From Cololabis saira (taxonomy: Eukaryota; Chordata; Actinopteri; Beloniformes; Belonidae), in contig NC_084610.1 in the NCBI RefSeq assembly GCF_033807715.1, forward strand, positions 6,138,769-6,202,768: DNA of 64,000 nt. Reading direction: 5' to 3'. This document shows positions 1 to 12,800 of this stretch, in pieces. A program made the translations under genes and the position numbers. The notes under the pieces are model-generated. The model was not told the DNA's origin. It did no database searches and worked only from the letters and a program-made list of their open reading frames with translations. The number at the start of each line of letters is the position of its first letter. The stretch's first letter is position 1.

Positions 1-872
1 ATGCCTCTTTAATCTAATCTCAGTTTGAACTCTCTTCAAATCAAAGACTCCGGGTTTATTTTGGCCTCTGCGGGTCCGTGCCCTGTCATTTGTGATTAGC
101 TCTGATCATTCATCAGCATTCAAATGAGGCCCCGTTGCTGTTCTTTCTTGGATTTATTGCTCTTAAAGGCCTCTCTGCTTGAGAGTGGTTGGCTTAAGCT
201 GTGGTCTGCTGTTCAGAAAATCTGGCTATGGTTTTGTAAAAGCCAAGAAATATGTAAGTATTCCCACTGGTGCCAGGAAACTATGGCTTAACTATCAGTG
301 GAAGATATCATTTGAGGGGATGAATAAAGGAGCCAAAAAGCAACTTATTCATTAGAGTCTGTGGTGCTGAAAATGCAAGAAATGATGGAAGGAGAGTTTG
401 GCTAAGTACTCTTAAAGAAAAATGCTGAGATTTTACAACCTAGGCCCTATGTTTCCTGTACTTAATTATGAATAATTGACGGGCACTAAACTCACACAAG
501 GGATAATTACGCTCAGCGAAGTAAAACCCAGTTATTTCTGGGATACACAGGTATGCGTGGATTTAAAAGTTGAGGAATGAAATTGGGATCGAGATTCAGA
601 AAATGAATTAGTTCATATAACGCAAGCAGAACCCATGATCCATCATTTACCCAGATTTTAAAATGTTAATTCTTAGTCAGAGCAGCTGCTTCTCTGAGAG
701 ACAGAAAAAAAGCACGTCGTCACATCTTAACTGAGCTTACAAGTATTTCCTGAGTGTCAAAATGTGACAGGCTTTGGTTTGGAAAGAAATCCCCAACGAC
801 TTGGGCTGAACAGATGTAGACCAACTTTAAAAAGCCGTATAATCACCCAGTGATCTACCGTTGTGCTTGTAG
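1..872 (+). other. stk11ip intron (partial)
   Basis: This stretch lies upstream of the first recognisable stk11ip exon and ends in a usable acceptor (TTGTGCTTGTAG). It is AT-rich with stop codons in all frames, and I see no coding exon, repeat or RNA gene in it. It is read as intron because the exon that follows starts with a split codon. Confidence 0.6.
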
Positions 873-3800
873 ATGAGCTGGATCTACTTTCCGAGGACTA
901 CGAGGCGGTGGACCATCGACTAAAGCTTTTCTTGGATGTAGACGTCTTCGAAGAGGAAGAGGAGCTTCACTCCTACCTCAAGGTTTGTAAGTCGAGAACA
1001 TTCGTGCAAAAGAACAAGATCTTGTCTCCATCATTCAAAGGAACTTTGAGCAGATTTGGTTTTTAAATTTTTACTCATGTCAGGAAGCCGTGTAATAACC
1101 AGAATCTGTGTTTAAATCAATGTTTGGCAAAGATGGCTGCCAGTCTTTTGTCTTTTATGTGGATGTTATTGATTCATTTATGAGTGCAGCTTCAGTAAGT
1201 CCCATAACTTATCGCCGTGATGGTTGAAAGAATTCCCCAAGTGGTGACAACTTTACTAGACTTCATCTGTGGTTTCATCTCACTCAGCCAAGACGAACAC
1301 TGTCAGTAAATCTTCAGGAACCCGCCCGCCTTTGTGGAGCTCCTTAGACAAGTTTATGCTCCCCCCTGTTGTCACTTAAACATTTTTTGAAACACATCCT
1401 GGACGAGCTTCGTGTCGGCGTGATACGCATTTTCCCTGCGAGACACCTGGACGGAGAGCAAAGAGCAAACAAACCCACAGCTGGAGACGCCGACGTCTCA
1501 CTCTATTTATCTCACTTACGAATATTAAGTCACTGACAGCGGCTGCTTGAGCTTTCACATGTGGCTTTTCTTTTTTGTGTTATACGAGAGGAAATAAATA
1601 GGGTTGTTTTTCAACCTGAAGCTGTTTCGTCTGAAAATATGGTTATTTGAAGATTCCTGGTGAAATTGTATAATAACCCTGTCAGAAAAAAAGTCATGCA
1701 TGAAAGCAACTATATATGTCAGAAAATGTTGTGAGAGATTTTGCTCTGTTATGTCATGCATCCTCTTTTCATTTTCTTCTAAATGTTCAGATGTCAGCAG
1801 TTAAGTTTGGGGAGCCTGGAGAGGTTCCTTCGCTGTTGGTCGTGTCAAACCAGAGGATCTATTTCCTGGAAATGAGATCAGACGTGCAGTAAGTACAGCA
1901 AATTTTTCTCTTTTCCCTCCGTGTGTTTACATTAGACTGATTTCTACACGGATAATCAGATAATTGTAGCCTTTTATCACACTTTTTGGCAAATATGTGT
2001 GATACACCGTGGATCCAACCATCTGTGGATGAAAGGATGGAGTCTTTTAGTCATAGTTCGTGGCTTCAGCCAGACAATCACAGAAACTCCAGATGCAGAA
2101 TCGTATGACCGAGAGATAAAGATGGCTACGGTGGATCATTTTACTGTGACCCGGGTCTGTGAGGTCACAAAACTCTGAAAATGTCAACGGAGAACTGAAT
2201 GACAGACCAAGTGGCTCAGAAAAGGGGATTTTTTTCTTCTTCTTCATATGTCTCCGTTACATATTTAAAATATATCAGGCTGGTTTGTATTTTAATTTGA
2301 GGACTTCTGACTCTAACCTTTGTGGTGAGAATATAGGACAGGTTTCATTCTGATATTTCTTTGATTGCCAAACAGAAGAAATACCTGGATGTGTTCTTGC
2401 TCCGCCCTTTTTATGTGGGATGCATCCAGTGGAGACTTGTGTTGAAAAAGTATTTATTTTTGTAACCAATCAAACAGTAGATGTTACATGTACCGACTTC
2501 CCAAAAAATGCAAGTCCGGACCTGAATTAAGAACCAGCCTCTCCCTTGATTTTATCGAGGTCTTCATGCCTGCTAGAGATCATTTCATCATGGGCTGATC
2601 ATTAGATCCCATGAAAGCAGAAAGGGGGTACTTGGCATTGCCTAATCATTTTTTTGTTGTTGTTTGTTTGATAAATATCACAGTTGAAAAAGATAAATGC
2701 TGTGGTTTGTAAATCTACTTTGATCAGATAATTTTTCTTTTTTATAGTTGTATTTCCTAAAAAGGATAAAAGAGGGGGGCTAACGTTTGTTCATGAAACT
2801 CACACAACCGATCTCTTTTTATCCACTTATTTATAATTCTGCTAAGTTTATATATCTCTATTGCATTAAGACTCTACTGTTTGGCATTAATTGTAGAAAC
2901 AAAGAAAGATTTCTTTTTTTTGTCCAAAATAAACTTTGAGTCTAGTACGTAGTGATTGTTGGGACGAAGTGCAATGAGTCAGAGCGTGTGCAATGCTTTG
3001 AAATTTGTTAGCAGTCGCTCTAAAGAAAAGCCAGACCTTCGTAAAAGCGGTGTGAGCACACTGAGCTCTTGGCGTGGCCTTTTGAATTGGTTCCTAATCT
3101 AATCTGCCTACTGAGTGCTAATTTATCTTCTATTGACAGTCCATTTTACAGTTACATAGGTGTGACCAAATGCATGAATGTTTAAGTTAAAGTAAATGTT
3201 TGCAAAGTGGAAAGCTTAAAGGTTATGAGTATAAAGTGTATATATATATATATAATATTGAATCATTATCATTGGAGAAAAAAGGTCCTGATGGGGACAA
3301 TGATTCAAAAGAGGGCGCCACAATGCTGTAAACTTTTGTGATGTTCAATCGGGAGGTGGGGTGGTGGGTAACTCTACACCCCTCTGTTCAGGATGTGGAT
3401 AATGTTGCATAACCTGCAAAGGTTTCTGGGTCACATCTTGAAAACGCATTGACAACACAGTGTCTGCAGAGACTTTTTCCTCTCTGGTATCTTCAGTCTT
3501 TCTTCTTTTTATCCGCTCCGTCGCATAAATGAGAATAATTGTTGTTTGCCGGTGCAAACGGGATGGACTTCCCTCCAGTCCCAAGCTCTTGTTGTGACGC
3601 TCGTCCAGATTTATGCGACCCAGAGCCACTGTTATTCTGAATATGAGCTTTTTGTTTTGATTTCTGAACATTTACGCATCACGTAACTGGATGAAGTGAT
3701 GAAATGCGTCATCTGTGTTTGTTTTTTGCACTTTCTGATGTCTTATGTCATATTTTTTTCTCTCTTCCCAGCAGAGGTCTGCTCACTGACTGGCTGCAGA

Positions 3801-6800
3801 AGAAGGATAACTACCCAATTCTGGATCTCAGCTACCTAGAGGTGGGGCTGGGTTCCCAGAGCATCCACATGGAGTTTGGTGACGGAGGTGTGGCTTACAC
3901 ACTTCTGGTGAGGGACAGCGTGCGCTGCAAACGCTTCTTTGGCCTTTTGACAGGTAAAATGAAACCCGATCAAACACAAGCCCCCTGTTATTTTAGTTTT
4001 GTTTTTTTACTGCTGCTCTATGCAGGATCTGTGGACTGTCGAATCCCCTCGGCAGATACTGGAACAGCCTGTTCCTCGCCACAGATGAGAAACCCAACCA
4101 GCTCGGCTGTATAACTAGTACCACACCACATTTGAGCTTTGTGATTCCTATTTGTGCTCCGTCTCTCTCTGTGGTGGTGCAGAACATATCCACTGCAAGG
4201 GACAACCAGAGGATGAGAGGAAGTCCTTTTACTAGAAAACAGCTCCTTTTAAAGCTTAAAATTCCTGAAAAAATGCGTAAAATGAATCTCCAAACATGTG
4301 GAAGAACAGAAAGCATAGTGGAGTGGCTCGGCCGCTCTGTACATCGTTCTGAGTGCGAGGGGGCAGTCTGTTTGAAAGCTTTTTTTTTTCTTTTTTTTTT
4401 TAAATACCCTGCCTGTTTGTACGTTTGCCAAGGCATGGGCTCGGGTGAGATATGTTTCCAGCGCCGTGTGTTTGTCTCACAAGGTTACTACAGGCCAAAT
4501 GTCCTGAATCTGGGTAAAGAGGTGAGCCGCGGGTAAACACCGAGCGCTCGGAGCACCACCTCAAGTTTTGTTTCCCATTTGCACCAAAGTAAACTTTTCT
4601 TTTCTTTTTTTCCTTCTCCCTCCTTGTGTAAGTGTCCGTCTCCCTTGAGAGGTTTTTATTTTGGTGTAAATCCATGAAGAGCATTCATTTTCTTGTTTTC
4701 TCTTGCGGCCGAAAACGTTTGCAGATTGTTTCAGAAACACCACAGAAGGTCGTCTGAAAGCAGGAATATTTTTAGGTGCATTTTTGAAGTCGAATTAAAA
4801 TCAGATTTTCTTTTTTTTTTTTTTTTTTTAAAGCATCTTCTTCTAGCCTGAATTCAAAGATAGCCAAGTTGTCTCTTTTCTTTCTGCTGAATTAACCCAA
4901 ATACAGCTGTTGAAATATTTTTCCAGAAGAAGCATGGAAACGCTTAACCATAACAAGTCCTGTCTATCGTCCAAACCGGCTTTTACCATGTGGACAAAGC
5001 TGAAAACCACAACTGGAATGATGATGGACTCTCTGGCTGGGAGAACTGGGAAGGATGTGGTTATAACCGAGCCATCTATCTGGAGCTCGGAGCTTCTTTC
5101 TCCAACCAAATTTGACACAACTTAATTGAATCGTGAGAGATAACCCGAGGCCTGGGGAGTTTACAGCCCGAGAACGAGGGGGGGAAATGTTTTTTTTTTT
5201 TCTCACTTTGGAGTTTATTAGTTTTGAGTATTGTACTCAAACTTTGTCATAGGAGATTTGCGATAGATATATCCCTAAAACAAATATAATAGTTAACAGA
5301 CAGCAGTTCCTTTAGAAACAGGAATTTGAAAGTCTAATCTGTCTCAGCTGTCTTACATATCAAACGGTGATGTGGTATTTGCCTTCATGTGAAAATGATC
5401 AGGGGCATTGGTGTTGACGTTGGAAGCGGTTAGAGAGTCTGGGACTGAAACGAGAGGAAGCTGCATTGTTGACATAGACCAGAGCACCATCCAGAGTCCA
5501 TTTGTTGCAAACTTGGTTCTAAACACGCTCTGCCTGTCGCCTTTGCTTACTCTGAATTGAAGTCTTGGATGGCACCTCGCTAAACTTGCCACGTTAATAC
5601 GTCATTTAATCTCTGCGTCGGCCGCTCGCTGCCTCTGCTCAGACGGGCCAGCAGTGCGGCGGAGGCCGACCCAAGCCCGCTGCAGATCGTTGTCGGGGAG
5701 ATCAGAGAGATCCGACACCTTTGTCCAAACCATTGAAACCGAAAAGGAGAAGTCAAACATAGCAAACATTTTTACTCCATTACAAGAAGCAAGTTTGACT
5801 AAAATTGACATTATTTGACGGTGAATAGTGATCCAAAAAATATCAGACGAAGTACAGAACACCAATTTGACCGTATTCACCCAAAAGCAATACATTTTTA
5901 ACAATCTCTCTCATTTGGGCTTTTTCTTTTTGTGGTTCGAGTGTCAAATCAGCTCTGCGTCAATCTACAGTCAGTACGTGCACATGCAGCGATTCAAGGT
6001 GGTTGGAGATCTGATCAGATAATGACATGCAGAAGATTGGATCAACTTATCTGATCACACATGCTGTTCTGAGATCAGACTGAATCAGATTGAATAAACC
6101 ACTGTAACCAGAGCATGGCTGACTCCGTGGCGCTAGGTGGCGCTGTACCCGAGGTAACCATGGTAACCATTTCAACAAAGAGCCACTTCCGGTTGACCTC
6201 CGCTTAACAACAAGGAAAAAGTGCATTCTAAGGGCCAATCCCAATTCTCCTTCACTCGCCCTTCTTTTCTCCACTCGCACTTCTTTTCTCCCCTAACCCC
6301 TAAAAAAGAAGGGGGAGATTTTAGGGCACTTGAGATCTAGGGCACTTGGCCCAGGTGCCTGTCCCATTTCTCCTACTCCCCCTCGTTTTCATCCCTTCCC
6401 TGATCAGGAAGCAGAGAGCCAAAAGCTGTTTTAATTTCAGCTGTAGCGCTGTTAATATTGCACTTTATTAAGTTTTAATATTTTTTCAGGTATAAAGGTA
6501 ACCTTAAGATCCGCAACCGGGGCTCAGTTTATCCAAATAACGCCTGTTAAGAAATTTGACCCGATGTTTTGGGAGATGAGAAGAGCCGCCGCTCCCGGGG
6601 AGCAGCCTCAGCTCACAGCCCGAGAAGAGACGTGTCCGCCGGGTCAAGCCGCTGCGTCAGCCCCGGGAGAGAAACTCTCTCTGGGACGCTCCTCTGTTGA
6701 GAATCACGCCGGCTGAAATAAATCATTTAGGAAGATGTTGGTTTAATAGATGAAATCTAACAGTTGTAGCTACGCCTGTTAAGAAATTTGCTCCGAAATT

Positions 6801-9800
6801 TAGAGATTTCTTTCTGCCGGCTCCGGAGTTTATGCCGCGTTCCATTTACCTCAGAAATCGGAAGTGGGAACTGGGAATGGCAGCCATCTTGGAATGGTAA
6901 CTCGGGGGTGGTGAAGACTCTCCCACTTTCCCAGTGGGAAACCCCACTTCGAGGGGCGTTCCAGTTGAAAATTCCGACTGGGGACTGGGAAATCCCCACT
7001 TCCGAGGATAAATGGAACGCGGCATTAGGTCCGCGTTAAATAGACGCAGCCTACGGCGTAGGGTACGGTGTATTTTGTTTTTTTTATGCCACAGTTTGCA
7101 GATTGATTGTTGATGCGTGGGCTAACGTGTCTGCTGGGATTATTTTGCGAGCTTTTGCAAAAGCGTGCATTTCCGATGCACCGCACGGCACGTGACTCTG
7201 ACAGCGAGTAATTCGGACTGGCACAGCTGATTTAGCGGAGCTCTTTAATGCAGAAACAGAGGATGAGACTTAATGGGTTTGATTAATGTAAAAACTGAAA
7301 TAAAGTAGCCTACAATCAAACAAAGTTTTGCTCCCGCTGTATTTTTAAATACGCACACTCCTGTGCTTGTGTGTGTGTGTTCTTGTGTGTGTGTGTGCCG
7401 TTTCGGTCGGTGCGCCGTGTGTGTGTTAAATACAGAAATATGACACAAGACTGAGGCTTGGCCTTTTCACACGGCGCCCGTATGGTCGCGAAAATACAGT
7501 ATTTATATATGAAATGTCAGAATAGGAAATATTTTGACGACACCCCTGAAGCAGTCACACGACACCCCAGGGAGCTACTACTGAGCAGCGTTGCGTCCTG
7601 CGTCGTCTCCTTTCACTTCCAGGTGAATCCCCTCCCCCGGGGGAAAACCCCACCCGGGGGAAATTCTCGAGCATGCGCAGACTGTAATATCCATGTCTCC
7701 GTACACATGGCATTAACAAGGCGGTTGCGACTGGCTTATCTAGGTGCTGCAAGCGGGTTGATGAATCCAGTCTGATCAGATTACTTGACTGACTTAAGGT
7801 GTTCACATGCAGTTTAAAAGTCAGTACGATGTGTGCAAATGATCTCCAACCAGTTTGAATCGCTGCATGTGCACGTACTGACTGAGGAGGCGGGACATAG
7901 CCCAGATCTAGTAGCTCACTGGCTACCGAATAAGTCTGCGCCTTAAGCCGCGTTTATACTTGCAGTTCAGAACGCGTACGCGAGACGCAGGATACGCGTG
8001 ACGTCACGTCTCGCGTATCCTGCGTATCCTGCGTACATTTGACGCGTCGACGTGCACGTTCTCAAAAAGACACTGAACGCGTACGCGACCTGCAGTTCTC
8101 GCTCTGTCTGCTAGTATCGCTGTTCCCGGTCTGATCCCGGCTGGCACGATTATGCTGCTCTCCCCTGGAGAAAGTTCCCCGTGCATATATTTATGCAATA
8201 TTTAACTTCCCCCCAGGGTTTCCGTTGTCCGGTAAAATATGCCGAAGTCCGGTATTTTATAATCTCTCCGGTCAAAATACTCACTGGTGCTGCGGGACTA
8301 GAGTCCCCGGGAGTACCGCGGATGGCGAGCCCCGGCCGCCGAGCCCCGGCGACCGAGCCCCGGCGACCGACCCCCGGCGACCGACCCCCGGCGGAGGTAC
8401 GCGCCGAGCCTCGGTGCCTCCCGGAGCCGGGAGGAAGCGGAGCCGGGAGCCAGGAGTCAATTGACGGGACTTATTTTATTTTAAATACTCTGTTTTTCAA
8501 TAAAAATACTATTGAATGACTTGGAATCATATTAGGAACAATACATTTTTTGACCATGTTAATCTTTCTTATATATTGACATCTACTTCTCCATATGAAC
8601 CTAAAATTAACTGGATTTATTGTTTCGTCATTCTTGTTGAGATGGGTGAGGAGAATGCTGGATAAATTAGTCTGGAAAGACTATCCACTTTTGATAATAA
8701 GCAATAATAATAAGATAAGATAAAATAGTCCTTTATTATTACTCCCTCAACGGGGAAACTCACGTAGCAGAAGTACACACACACACACACACACAGGGAA
8801 GGGGGTAAAACAGTAATATAAATAAGTAATACACATTAAAAAAAGAGTAATAATAATAATAATAATGTTATGGTTTTCTTTAGCTTCCTTCTAGGCACCC
8901 AGAGCTTTACAGAGATCATTATTCATTCACACACATTCTCCCCGGTGTTAGCTCCGTTTGTAGCCGCAGCTCAGCTGCCCTGCAGACTGACGGGAGCGTG
9001 GCTGCCATATCGCGCCAAACGGCCCCTCCGACCACCACAAACATTCATACACACTCATACACATTCACACGATGTTATAATCTCCTACATCATCCAATAT
9101 TGTCCTGTAAAAGTGTTCGTTTTTCTAATCTGCTACCGCTGCTGCTGCTACTACTTCTGCTACTTAATATAAGTAGCTTTTCCAACTGTTGCTCTGCTTA
9201 CTGCCCCCTATCGGTCACCATCGGTATGACAGGCTCTACTCGGGTGTTACGCGACGTACGCAGTGGAGCATGAACAGACACAAAGCAGGCTACGCAGGCT
9301 ACGCAGGTTACGTGCGTAGAGTATATCTCCGGCTTTAGGCTGGCGTCAGAGCGCCAAAAAACCTTCCTGTTGTGGTCGTGACCAACTCTCACCTACCGTC
9401 ACAGACTGTGGGTGGTGGCTGGTATACATTTTTTTTTTAGTTTAGTTTATTTCGGTCATGACATCACAAAAAAGAATAAAAATAATCAAAACAAACATCA
9501 AAATAGCTTTTACAAAATTAAGAATAAAATAAAAATGACAACAAGGAAACGAATACACTGTTCAAAGAAAACATTACAAAAAAGTTTCCAATATACAAAT
9601 AACATCTAGACCAAAAAAAGGTGTAGGCTGCTGAAGCAAAGCTTATTCATTGTCTACTCTCAAAAAGATGATTTAAAGTAATGAAATAAAAGCAAGAAGT
9701 AAGAGATAAGACTGCCAGTAAAACAAATTGCCTCCATGGGGATAACAAAGATTCCTCGAGAAATAAGAAAGAAAGAAAAAGGTGCCGTCTACATGTTTCC

Positions 9801-12800
9801 TTCATCCTTAAATAATCAAATCAAATCACCAATTAAATGAATACCCAAATAAACATAGTAAGCATCACCGCTCATTACTTTGGTATAGAGAAATCATCCT
9901 TCTTTTCAATGTTTTTTTTAAATAAGGTTAAGGTTCTACATAATTTCAAATCCCTCTCCAACTTATTCCAAACATCCACCGCTGCCACTGTAGCATCTCA
10001 GTTTGGTGTTGGTTCTGATTTTTGATTTCCTGTATATGCTCTCCCCTCTGAGGTCTGAATGGCTTTGTCTTAAATTAAACATGTTTTGGATACAGTCTGG
10101 CAGCATGTTATTGTTGATTTTGAACATAATCTGTGCAGTTTTGAAGTCCACCAGTTCATTGAATTTGAGCTCATTTGTGTCTATAAATAATTGGTTGGTT
10201 GGGTACTTGTATCCAACTTTGTTTATGAGTCGCATTGCTTTTTTTTTTGAGTAAGAATATTGGTTTTGTGATTGTCTTAAATGTGTGTCCCCATACTTCT
10301 ACACAGTATGTATATGGTTTTATTAAAGATTGATACAGGAGTTTTAGTGAGTTTAATGTTAGAATATTTTTACATTTATATATAAATGTCCTCGTTGAAG
10401 GCACGTCTCACTCCATTTTTATCAGGATGAAACGTTTTCAGGGTTGTCATAGCTGCACCTGGTTTCACGAGAGAGGAGCCTGATAACCAAAGGCTGGGCC
10501 TGCAGGCTAAGAGCTAAGTTGGGAAAATATGGTACTTCTTAAAGTAAGAGGGAAGTTGGACCTGAAAGGCTTCATGTGTGAGGGGAAGAACTGAAATGAA
10601 CTGGCTGCGCTGGTTCCTGCTCTAGTTATATTACAAAAGTTGTAGAAATTTGTGCCAATTTTCTATAAGAGTAGTAACATGAGTGGATTTCTCTTTCAAA
10701 TACCAACAATTGAAATGCACCAAAGTCATCGTCTGAGAAAACAGAGCTTTATTACTTCCACTGATATCATACCAGTATTGTCTTGCTCTTTCTTACCTTC
10801 TCCTCGGTGTCCCTTTAATTTCTTCTCATCTTTTTCAGACTGCAGATACCGTCTCTGCCCTGCATTGTTGTCACTTTTAATGACACGCTACATTTCATGA
10901 CTCTGAGCGTGACCCAGTGGATTGTGTTCCCAGATTTTTCTCACCCGCTGATTGAATGGAGCTGAAATGAAACACCTGCAACTGGAGTTGGCTTTCTTGT
11001 TTTAGTTACAATAGCAGAAAGACTCTCTGAGCGAATTTAGCCTTTGTGTGTTGACGGTTTTCCACCAGTGTTTGGGTGTGACATTTTGATGCTCGGATAT
11101 CATTACTGTCTTCTTTTTTTTTATCTTTTCGGTGGGGCTCTTTGGCTCTTGACTCAATACTTTTATGTCCTTGTTAAATATTAAAAAAAAGACGAAGAAG
11201 AAGAAGTAGAGAGATGTTGCTTGGACCGTCACGCAGAGCTCCTTAAATGAGATCTGAGGTCTTTATCAGGGGGACAAAAGTATTTTATTTGGTCCTTTAA
11301 GGAATCTTTGGTTGGAAGATGAAGCTGTAGCGATCTGAATTCATACTCCTTTCTTGGCATCTTTGGTTTTGGAAGCGTTTATGTGTATCTGGTTCTCCAA
11401 TTGCTCTTTTTTTTGTTGATTCAAAACAACACGGTCTACTTTTCCATGATAGTCTGAACCAAAGAAATAAAGAGTTTGAGTTTGATTTGGGGCTGCAGTT
11501 CATTACAGGGATCCTACAAAGAATGGAAAAGTAAAATGATAGCCAAAGCCACCTTAATTTAATTGAGAGCAAGGCAAATGCACACGTCACAGCCTGCAAA
11601 TCAGCTTCACCCTGCAACTGCTCTGAATCCAAACGCTGGCGTCCAAACGGGTCGGGAGGAAAATGTGGCTGATGTTTTTGACTTGCATACGTTTGTAACG
11701 TCACAAACCCGCGAAAATGTCTAGACGATGCAAACGGCCAATGACCCCCACAATATATACGTGTGTGTCTATATATAACAATTGAGCGTTTACAGAACTT
11801 TTAATACAGAACAATTTTGGATCATAGCTCCCTGCTGTTTTTTGTTAGTTTTACTTATTTTTTTTTCCACTTTTTTTCCATTTTTTTTGTCTGGTTGCGT
11901 TTTGGAAAAAATGGTGACTGAATTTACAAAATACCCCTTCACTGTCGGCCACGTGTCCTTGATCTTTGGGGTTACCATGGTGATGAAAACATGTTTGCTG
12001 TAAGCTGCTGCGAGTGTCGAGGTGTATCGTCACTTTACCTGTGACTTCACGGTGAACCAAACATTGAGCTCATCTAAATGTCGGGGTTTGAAACCATGTG
12101 TTTACACCGGCATTCGTCTCTGTTCTCATGGATGCAGAAATGTATTATTGTTATTCATTTATATTTGAAATGAAATGCTTTCCTGTGGGGTGTCCAGCTT
12201 TTTTTCTTTCTTCTTTTGTTTTTACATCTCAATCTGAGACTGACTCCAAAATGCTTTTTCTCTTTTGCACAGTCTGCAGCAAAACCTAAGTGGACCGAAT
12301 TTTAACGCTGGAATGGAGCCACGTACGGGCTCCTGGTGTTTTTGGCCTTTCATCCTTGGAGAAGTGCTTCATCTCAGACACATTTGTAAACTCTCTTGAA
12401 GCCATTCCATGGCATCTCTCTGGGATCTTTGTTTTTCTTATTTTGAAGCCGTTCTGTGGTGAATTTACTTTCATACTTCATTATCTTGCTGCATCACCCA
12501 CACTTCCATTATGCTTCCAACGGCATCAAGCCTCTTGATATTATCCTGTAGGATAATTTGGTAACCCTGGGAACCTACAGTAACTTTCCCAGTGATAATA
12601 GCAAGTGGTCCAGGGCAGATCATGATGCTCCCTGCACCGTACCTCACTGTTGGGATGATGTTTGATGTTGTCCTCTTGACTATTCCTCCCAGACAGTTCC
12701 ACTTTCATGTGATCAGTCCTCAAAACGTTTTCCTATTCTGCATTGAGCTTTATATATCATCTTGGGAGGGATTCCACTTTTTGGAGTAGAGCGGCCCTTT

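Larger units (their letters stand above)
7953..9333. mobile_element. Possible non-autonomous DNA element with CpG-rich internal repeats
   Basis: The left edge reads TTAAGCCGCGTTTATACTT and the right edge ends AGTATATCTCCGGCTTTA, an imperfect inverted match. Both ends carry short CpG-rich words (ACGCGTACGC, CTACGCAGG) in direct and inverted copies. No matching target duplication was found, so the limits are tentative. Confidence 0.35.

Noticed and set aside
3345..3671. 108-codon minus-strand open frame
   Set aside because: No domain, no splice context and basic low-complexity composition; likely chance.
3993..4536. Overlapping open frames on both strands downstream of a CTATGCAG acceptor-like site
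   Set aside because: The 3772-3953 exon joins in phase to 13636 (LLT-G-IVREMVHK) without it, and frames here hit stops or lack a fitting donor.
8181..8519. Proline/arginine-rich open frame
   Set aside because: Generated by the GC-rich tandem repeat at 8330-8400.
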